Shown here: positions 6,234-10,092 of the stretch, one piece after another | How positions within the stretch are numbered: position 1 is the stretch's first letter | Layout: every line of letters starts with the position of its first letter | DNA from: an uncultured Atopobium sp. | GTDB lineage: Bacteria; Actinomycetota; Coriobacteriia; Coriobacteriales; Atopobiaceae | Length of the DNA: 10,092 bases | NCBI GenBank assembly: GCA_900555335.1 | Contig: USKU01000042.1 | Location: forward strand, 1-10,092 | Reading direction: 5' to 3' | Made by a program: the position numbers and the translations under genes | The notes under the pieces: generated by a model | What the model was told of the DNA's origin: nothing | Database searches by the model: none | The model's input: the letters and a program-made list of their open reading frames with translations, nothing else

Positions 6234-6680
6234 ATGAGGCGTATGTATCAGTCAAAGATGTATCAGGTTAACGGCACTTCAGCACTTGCTTCTTATAAGC
6301 CTGCATTCAAGGTTATTGAAGGCGGCGCAAAGAAGGGTTCCGTTGCACCTCAGCGTGAGGAAGTCTCTTACGTAAAGACGCTGACCAACAAAGAGGCTTT
6401 TATTGCAGGTCTTATTGTTACCGCATCATTTATTCTGATGTTTGCGATTTCTTTCCTTCGTACAACTGCTCTTAATTCATTTGCAACATCTGTAATGGAT
6501 AGCGCTTCACAAACAATTACCGTTCAGAGCAATGATACGTTGTGGTCAATTGCAGAGAGCAACCCAATTGAGGGCGTCTCTACAGAGCAGCAAGTAAGTT
6601 GGATTAGAGAAAGAAATAATCTCGATTCTTCTCTTTTAAGAGCTGGACAAACCTTAGAGATTCCTTCTGTATCTAAATAG
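6234..6680 (+). CDS. LysM-domain single-pass membrane protein, probable SOS cell-division inhibitor (YneA/ChiZ-like)
   Basis: The protein has 148 residues if it starts at ATG 6234, which has GGAAGGAAA at 6221-6229. The in-frame ATG at 6135 is rejected because it lies upstream of the promoter's expected start point. A basic cytoplasmic segment (1-53) is followed by one membrane helix (about 54-75, AFIAGLIVTASFILMFAISFL), a short linker and an extracytoplasmic LysM domain (about 95-143, TITVQSNDTLWSIAE to LRAGQTLEIP) expected to bind peptidoglycan. Divergence from lexA, LexA boxes over the promoter and this architecture match SOS division suppressors: YneA of Bacillus, DivS of Corynebacterium and Rv2719c/ChiZ of Mycobacterium. 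It probably pauses division during DNA repair. No intrinsic terminator follows, so some transcription may run into nrdR. The function is inferred from architecture and context, not from close sequence identity. Confidence 0.87.
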   Translation: MRRMYQSKMYQVNGTSALASYKPAFKVIEGGAKKGSVAPQREEVSYVKTLTNKEAFIAGLIVTASFILMFAISFLRTTALNSFATSVMDSASQTITVQSNDTLWSIAESNPIEGVSTEQQVSWIRERNNLDSSLLRAGQTLEIPSVSK

Positions 6681-6715
6681 TAAATATTTATGTAAATTTC
6701 TCTCAGAATTCTGTG

Positions 6716-6743
6716 TTGATAGCAGTCAATACCTGCGTAAAAT
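6716..6743 (+). promoter_or_regulatory. nrdR-dut promoter
   Basis: TTGATA (6716-6721), a 16-bp spacer and TAAAAT (6738-6743) lie in the 97-nt gap between the LysM gene and nrdR, with an expected start near 6750. I see no LexA-like or NrdR-box-like palindrome over it, so basal expression of nrdR-dut is expected in addition to any read-through from the SOS promoter. Confidence 0.6.
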
Positions 6744-6777
6744 GGTATCTTCCTTTTATACGAAAAAAGGGGATTCC

Positions 6778-7224
6778 ATGCGTTGTCCAAAATGCGGTCA
6801 CGAAGAGTCAAAGGTTATTGATTCTCGCTCATCTGAGAATAACGATGCCATTAGAAGGCGTCGCGAGTGCATGTCCTGTAAGTTTCGTTTTACAACCTAT
6901 GAGCGCTTAGAAGAGATTCCTATCACCGTTGTTAAGAAAGACGGTCACAAGGAGCCTTTTGATAGACAGAAGCTTATGAGAGGTCTTGTTGCTGCAACAG
7001 TAAAGAGAGATATCTCTGTTGCTTCCCTTGATCATTTTATTGATGGTATTGAGTCTCAGATTAGAGATAAGGGTCAATACGAGATTAAATCTGAAGATCT
7101 TGGAAGCATTGTGCTTAAAAACCTAGTTATGCTCGATAAAGTTGCATACATTAGGTTTGCTTCTGTCTATAGAGACTTCAAAGATGTTGATGAATTTAGC
7201 GCAGAATTAAGGAGCCTGAATTAA
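6778..7224 (+). CDS. nrdR: Transcriptional repressor NrdR
   Basis: NrdR senses ATP/dATP and represses ribonucleotide reductase genes. The protein has 148 residues, the usual size. The N-terminal zinc ribbon has C3-P-K-C6 and C31-M-S-C34, with KVIDSRSSENNDAIRRRREC between them. The ATP-cone domain (about 49-139) begins ITVVKKDGHKEPFDRQKLMRGL. I chose the ATG at 6778 because it has AAGGGG 5 nt upstream and gives the canonical MRCPKCG start; an upstream in-frame ATG at 6742 overlaps the promoter -10. It lies next to the lexA region, as in other actinobacteria. Its stop overlaps the dut start by one base (TAATG at 7222-7226), coupling the dNTP regulator to dUTPase. No nrd structural gene or NrdR box is visible in the window, so its targets lie elsewhere. 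Confidence 0.98.
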   Translation: MRCPKCGHEESKVIDSRSSENNDAIRRRRECMSCKFRFTTYERLEEIPITVVKKDGHKEPFDRQKLMRGLVAATVKRDISVASLDHFIDGIESQIRDKGQYEIKSEDLGSIVLKNLVMLDKVAYIRFASVYRDFKDVDEFSAELRSLN

Positions 7225-7673
7225 TGAGCAATTTTTACATCCAGCTACCTATTAAACGTCTTGATCCTACTGTTGAACTACCTTCGTACGCCTATACAGG
7301 AGACGCTGGATTAGATCTTAGAAGTGCTGAAGATGTTGATCTTGCTCCTTTTGAGCGCAAACTTATTTCCACTGGTTTAGCTATTGCAATCCCTGATGGA
7401 TACGCAGGATTTGTTCAGCCTAGAAGCGGTCTCGCACTTAAAAAGGGCCTTTCTATGGCAAATACTCCAGGCCTCATTGATGCTCATTATCGCGGTGAGC
7501 TTAAGGTTTGTGCTATTAACCTTGATAGCAAAGAAACTATTCACATTGAGCGTGGTGAGCGTATCGCGCAGCTTGTGATTCAACAGGTCCCTGTTGTAGA
7601 GCTTATTGAAGTTGATGAGCTTGATCAGACTGATCGCGGTACAGGCGGTTTTGGTTCAAGCGGCGTTCAATAA
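7224..7673 (+). CDS. dut: Deoxyuridine 5'-triphosphate nucleotidohydrolase (dUTPase)
   Basis: dUTPase hydrolyses dUTP to dUMP and PPi, which keeps uracil out of DNA and feeds dTMP synthesis. The 149 residues are typical of the trimeric all-beta family. All five motifs are visible: I DAGLDLRS (27-34), II PRSGLALKKG (67-76), III GLIDAHYRGE (83-92, with catalytic-type Asp86 and Tyr89), IV GERIAQLV (111-118) and V DRGTGGFGSSG (137-147), the glycine-rich tail that closes over the substrate. The ATG at 7224 overlaps the nrdR stop and has AAGGAG at 7209-7214 (9-nt spacing), so the two are one operon. No clear intrinsic terminator hairpin follows; the T-rich run at 7675-7684 lacks a stem before it. 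Confidence 0.98.
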   Translation: MSNFYIQLPIKRLDPTVELPSYAYTGDAGLDLRSAEDVDLAPFERKLISTGLAIAIPDGYAGFVQPRSGLALKKGLSMANTPGLIDAHYRGELKVCAINLDSKETIHIERGERIAQLVIQQVPVVELIEVDELDQTDRGTGGFGSSGVQ

Positions 7674-7690
7674 TTTTTTATTTTGGTGAT

Positions 7691-7706
7691 AAGCGCTTCA
7701 GCGCTT
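7691..7706. repeat. Tandem GC-rich palindromes upstream of the purine permease
   Basis: AAGCGCTTCAGCGCTT reads as AAGCGC-TTCA-GCGCTT, a 6-bp stem with a 4-nt loop. It is also two near copies of the self-complementary word AGCGCT, 8 bp apart. It lies in the 70-nt dut-permease gap. No T-run follows it on either strand, so it is not an ordinary intrinsic terminator. It could be an operator or a leader hairpin for the permease. This is structure only; no known regulator is recognised. Confidence 0.5.
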
Positions 7707-7717
7707 GCATAAAGGAA

Positions 7718-7742
7718 AAGCCTCTTTAGGAAGGAAGAGCTT
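7718..7742 (+). promoter_or_regulatory. Hairpin displaying the permease ribosome binding site in its loop
   Basis: AAGCCTCTT (7718-7726) pairs with AAGAGCTT (7735-7742) as 8 base pairs with one bulged C. The 8-nt loop TAGGAAGG carries the Shine-Dalgarno sequence AGGAAGG, 9 nt before the ATG at 7744. A loop-exposed site would remain available to ribosomes. I looked for a purine riboswitch core and did not see one. Its role is inferred. Confidence 0.45.
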
Positions 7743-7743
7743 A

Positions 7744-9060
7744 ATGGAGAAGTTCTTTAAGGTAGCTGAGCGTGGCAGTAATCCCGCTCAAGAGTTTAGG
7801 GCTGGAATTACTACATTTCTCGCAATGGCATACATTATTGCAGTAAACCCAGCTCTTCTTGCTGCTGCAGGAGTTCCAGTTTCGGCAGCTATTACTGCTA
7901 CCTGTCTTGGTGGCGGCATCATGACCATTTTGATGGGTCTGTTCTCTAACCGTCCACTTGCTTGTGCATCTGGTATGGGCGTAAACGCTGTTGTTGCATT
8001 CTCTCTCACTCCAATTACTGGTGGAGATTGGCACGCATCAATGGCAGTTATCTTCATTGAAGGAATTGCTATTCTTCTTTTAGTTCTCTGCGGCCTTCGT
8101 GAAGCAATCATGGATGCAATCCCTGTAAACCTACGCCACGCAATCTCAGTTGGCCTAGGTCTTTTTATTGCTATGATTGGTCTCAAGAACAGCGGTATTA
8201 TCATTGCAAATGAGTCCACACTTGTTGGTCTTGGCGATATTTTCTCTCCAACCTTTATCGTTGGTGTAATTTCCATTGTTGCAACAGTTGTTCTTTACTC
8301 TGCTCGTGTTAAGGGCTCCCTGCTTATCGGCATTATTCTTGCCGTACTTGCTGGTATTCCTCTTGGTGTTACCGCAAGCCCTACAGGCATTGTTTCTGGT
8401 CTTGATTTCTCCACTTTTGGTGCACCATTCTTGACCGATAGTGCTGGTGTTATGGGTATTGTTAAGGCACTGACAACGCCAGTTCTTCTCGTCTTTGCAT
8501 TCTCTTTGATGATGTCTGACTTCTTTGACACCATGGGCTCTGCTATGGCCATTGCTAAGCAGGGAGACTTCCTCACTGAGGACGGCAACGTCAAGGACAT
8601 CAAGCAGATCCTCATTGTTGACTCTGCTGCTGCAGCTGCAGGTGGTTTCTTTGGTGCTTCTTCCATTACCACATTCATCGAGTCCGCATCCGGCGCTGCT
8701 GACGGCGGTCGTACTGGTCTTTCTTCTATTTTCACCGGTCTGCTCTTTATTGCAGCAGCATTCATTGCACCTCTCATTTCTATCGTCAGCTCTGCAGCAA
8801 CTTGTGGTGCACTGGTTCTTGTTGGCTTCCTGATGATGTCTGAGGTTACCGAGATTGATTGGAACGATCTTCTTGAGGGCTTCCCAGCATTCATGGTTAT
8901 CGCTGGTATTCCAATGACTTACTCAATCTCTGACGGCATTGGCTTTGGCTTCATCTTCTATGTTGTTGTTGCTCTTGTTACTGGTAACGTTAAGAAGGTT
9001 AAGCCTCTGATGTGGGTTGCAACTCTTGCGTTTGTTGCTTACTTCATCATTGCTAACTAG
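7744..9060 (+). CDS. NCS2-family adenine/guanine/hypoxanthine permease (AzgA/PbuG-like)
   Basis: This 438-residue polytopic inner-membrane protein is a proton-coupled purine-base importer of the AzgA branch of NCS2, by family resemblance. Landmarks are EFRAGITTFLAMAYIIAVNPALL (17-39), ASGMGVNAVVAF (75-86), NLRHAISVGLGLFIAMIGL (129-147), MSDFFDTMGSAMAIAKQGD (257-275), GASSITTFIESASGAADGGRTGLSS (304-328) and ISDGIGFGF (395-403). About 12-14 membrane segments are expected. The ATG at 7744 was chosen because of AGGAAGG at 7728-7734; an upstream in-frame TTG at 7705 would add 13 atypical residues and swallow that site. Which purine it prefers cannot be read from the sequence. It is separated from dut by 70 nt with palindromes and ends in a strong terminator, so it is the end of its transcription unit. 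Its salvage role fits beside dut and nrdR in nucleotide metabolism. Confidence 0.92.
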   Translation: MEKFFKVAERGSNPAQEFRAGITTFLAMAYIIAVNPALLAAAGVPVSAAITATCLGGGIMTILMGLFSNRPLACASGMGVNAVVAFSLTPITGGDWHASMAVIFIEGIAILLLVLCGLREAIMDAIPVNLRHAISVGLGLFIAMIGLKNSGIIIANESTLVGLGDIFSPTFIVGVISIVATVVLYSARVKGSLLIGIILAVLAGIPLGVTASPTGIVSGLDFSTFGAPFLTDSAGVMGIVKALTTPVLLVFAFSLMMSDFFDTMGSAMAIAKQGDFLTEDGNVKDIKQILIVDSAAAAAGGFFGASSITTFIESASGAADGGRTGLSSIFTGLLFIAAAFIAPLISIVSSAATCGALVLVGFLMMSEVTEIDWNDLLEGFPAFMVIAGIPMTYSISDGIGFGFIFYVVVALVTGNVKKVKPLMWVATLAFVAYFIIAN

Positions 9061-9074
9061 TTTTTAGTATTAGG

Positions 9075-9119
9075 GGAGCGCGTTCAAGATGGGGGTCTTG
9101 ACGCGCTTCTTTTTTATTT
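9075..9119 (+). terminator. Intrinsic terminator after the purine permease
   Basis: AGCGCG (9077-9082) pairs with CGCGCT (9102-9107), and TCAAGA (9084-9089) pairs with TCTTGA (9096-9101). One T is bulged at 9083 and the loop is TGGGGG. A T-rich run follows (9107-9119, mostly T). This is a strong, textbook Rho-independent terminator that isolates trxB from the permease. Confidence 0.93.
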
Positions 9120-9122
9120 GTG

Positions 9123-9148
9123 AATAGATTGTGTGCAATCTATTTTTT
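9123..9148. repeat. AT-rich perfect inverted repeat followed by a T-run
   Basis: AATAGATTG (9123-9131) and CAATCTATT (9136-9144) are perfect 9-bp arms around a TGTG loop, running into six T (9143-9148). It may be a second, weaker terminator in series with the one at 9075, or an operator for trxB. The weak A/T stem makes the terminator reading only moderate. Confidence 0.6.
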
Positions 9149-9157
9149 AGAGATAAC

Positions 9158-9172
9158 TGATAATGATTGTCA
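9158..9172. promoter_or_regulatory. Fur-family 7-1-7 box upstream of trxB
   Basis: TGATAAT-G-ATTGTCA matches the Fur-type operator TGATAAT-N-ATTATCA at every position but one. It lies over the expected -35 area of the trxB promoter, whose likely -10 is TATAAC at 9182-9187. Repression of trxB by an iron, zinc, manganese or peroxide-sensing Fur-family protein is inferred. The close similarity of Fur, Zur and PerR boxes prevents choosing among them. Confidence 0.6.
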
Positions 9173-9181
9173 CCAGTAGGG

Positions 9182-9187
9182 TATAAC
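9182..9187 (+). promoter_or_regulatory. Probable -10 of the trxB promoter
   Basis: TATAAC lies 36 nt before the trxB ATG. No good TTGACA stands 16-18 bp upstream; that place is taken by the Fur-like box (TGATAA at 18 bp). This would suit a weak -35 or an activator-dependent promoter. The expected start is near 9194. Confidence 0.5.
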
Positions 9188-9222
9188 AAAGCCAGTTACG
9201 ATTTATACGATTGGAGCCAATC

Positions 9223-10092
9223 ATGGCAGACGTTATTACTAAAGACCTTGTTATTGTTGGCGGTGGTCCTGCAGGACTTTCAGCAGCAATTTATGCAAAA
9301 CGCGCCCTTCTCGATACTGTTGTTTTAGAGAAACAGGCGGTAGGTGGCCAGGTCATCACCACTACTGAGGTTGAGAATTACCCTGGTATGCCAAACACTG
9401 ATGGCTTCACTATTACCGATACTCTTCAGAAGCAGGCTACAGACCTCGGCGCAGAGATTGTCATGGCCAATGTCCTTTCTATTGTTAAGGATCCAGAGAC
9501 TAACCTCTTTGTGATGGAGACTTCTGAGGGAACCTATCACGCAAAGGCTGTCATTGTTTCTGGCGGCGCTAACCCTCGTCACGCTGGCTTTACCAACGAA
9601 GAGAAATTCACTGGCAAGGGTGTTTCTTATTGCGCTACCTGCGATGGAATGTTCTATCGCGGTAAGCAGGTATTTGTTATCGGCGGCGGCAACACCGCTG
9701 TAGAGGAGTCTCAGTTCCTGGCTCGCTTTGCTGACAAAGTAACCCTCATTGTGCGCAAGGATCACCTAAGAGCTAACGCTACTGCAATTAAGCAGTTTGA
9801 GGAGAATCCTAAGACAGAGATTCGCTATCTGACCAGCATTACTGCAGTTGATGGCAATGATTTGCTTACCTCTATTACATTCCGCAATAACCAGACGGGA
9901 GAAGAGCACACAGAGACCTTTGATGAGGGCAGCTTTGGCGTCTTTGTCTTGGTTGGTCGCGTACCTTCAACTGAGCTTTTGACAGATCTTGTAGATCTTG
10001 ACGAGCAGGGATATGTTCTTGCTGATGATCATATGGCCACCAAAACACCTGGTCTCTTTACCGCAGGTGACCTCAATAAGAAGCCACTACGA
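9223..10092 (+). CDS. trxB: Thioredoxin-disulfide reductase TrxB (3' end beyond the window)
   Basis: TrxB is a FAD flavoenzyme that uses NADPH to reduce thioredoxin. The 290 visible residues cover most of a protein that is usually about 305-320 long, and the frame is still open at the edge. Features in order are the FAD-binding VIVGGGPAGLSAAIYAKRA (10-28), GGQVITTTEVENYPG (41-55), the redox-active CATC (137-140, SYCATCDGMFYRGK), the NADPH-binding VIGGGNTAVEES (152-163), VRKDHLRA (177-184, in place of the usual HRRxxxR-like stretch but keeping basic residues), FVLVGRVPSTE (241-251) and the C-terminal FAD motif GLFTAGDLNKKPLR (277-290). The ATG at 9223 has TTGGAG at 9211-9216 (6-nt spacing). 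It lies behind a strong terminator with its own promoter and a Fur-like box, so it is probably a separate stress-regulated unit. Confidence 0.97.
   Translation, partial: MADVITKDLVIVGGGPAGLSAAIYAKRALLDTVVLEKQAVGGQVITTTEVENYPGMPNTDGFTITDTLQKQATDLGAEIVMANVLSIVKDPETNLFVMETSEGTYHAKAVIVSGGANPRHAGFTNEEKFTGKGVSYCATCDGMFYRGKQVFVIGGGNTAVEESQFLARFADKVTLIVRKDHLRANATAIKQFEENPKTEIRYLTSITAVDGNDLLTSITFRNNQTGEEHTETFDEGSFGVFVLVGRVPSTELLTDLVDLDEQGYVLADDHMATKTPGLFTAGDLNKKPLR

Noticed and set aside
6742..6777. Longer nrdR start at 6742
   Set aside because: It overlaps the -10 element and lacks a ribosome binding site, while ATG 6778 gives the canonical MRCPKCG start behind AAGGGG.
7675..7684. T-run after dut as an intrinsic terminator
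   Set aside because: No stable stem precedes the T-run, and the palindrome at 7691 comes after it.
7705..7743. Longer permease start at the TTG at 7705
   Set aside because: It would add 13 residues not typical of the family and include the AGGAAGG site itself in the coding region.
7674..7743. Purine riboswitch in front of the permease
   Set aside because: The gap is about 70 nt and contains none of the conserved three-way-junction core of the purine riboswitch that I can recognise.
8295..8894. Long open frame on the minus strand inside the permease gene
   Set aside because: It is antisense to a clear conserved membrane protein. The Pro/Ala/Ser/Arg-rich translation is what complementary reading of permease codons gives, and there is no ribosome binding site or family motif.
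1..10092. Mobile element, prophage, CRISPR, defence island, tRNA or rRNA
   Set aside because: No transposase, integrase, repeat-spacer array or RNA gene signature was seen. Gene content and order are core actinobacterial throughout.

Overview
The window looks like core chromosome of a mid-GC actinobacterium of the class Coriobacteriia, most likely near Atopobium/Lancefieldella or Olsenella. Four observations support this. The order miaB-miaA-hflX-lexA-LysM gene-nrdR is a known actinobacterial arrangement (compare the Mycobacterium tuberculosis miaB...hflX...lexA/Rv2719c/nrdR region). A spoVS gene is present. Codon use is mixed, with neither strong GC nor strong AT bias. Most genes have clear GGAG or AAGGAGG ribosome binding sites. 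The genus is inferred from gene order and protein style; no database was searched.

Left part, 1-4652, + strand. An unrecognised gene that may be cut at the left edge is followed by spoVS, miaB (tRNA ms2i6A37 methylthiotransferase), miaA (tRNA A37 dimethylallyltransferase) and hflX (ribosome-associated GTPase). spoVS and miaB are 2 nt apart, and miaB/miaA overlap as ATGA. This is a translation-quality operon. MiaA makes i6A37, and MiaB, encoded just upstream, thiomethylates it.

Middle part, 4623-7673. lexA and a seven-helix acyltransferase-like membrane gene form a short - strand operon. A LysM/single-membrane-helix gene resembling YneA/ChiZ SOS division inhibitors runs the other way. The roughly 185-nt gap between the two start codons holds two near-consensus divergent promoters and four LexA-box-like palindromes, two per promoter, each pair 24 bp apart. 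The LysM transcript would carry a structured leader whose second hairpin covers the ribosome binding site. Downstream, nrdR (ribonucleotide reductase repressor) and dut (dUTPase) overlap by one base and have their own promoter, so DNA-damage response and dNTP quality control sit side by side.

Right part, 7674-10092, + strand. An AzgA/PbuG-type purine-base permease has an upstream region with tandem palindromes and a hairpin that places its Shine-Dalgarno sequence in the loop. It ends in a strong intrinsic terminator. After that comes trxB (thioredoxin reductase, cut by the right edge), preceded by an AT-rich perfect inverted repeat and a 14/15 match to the Fur-family 7-1-7 operator.

I see no mobile element, CRISPR array, tRNA or rRNA, and no gene-free stretch over 300 bases. 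The window is mainly conserved housekeeping DNA. The points worth a second look are regulatory: the SOS control region, the ribosome-binding-site hairpin, the acyltransferase in the lexA operon and the Fur-like site at trxB.
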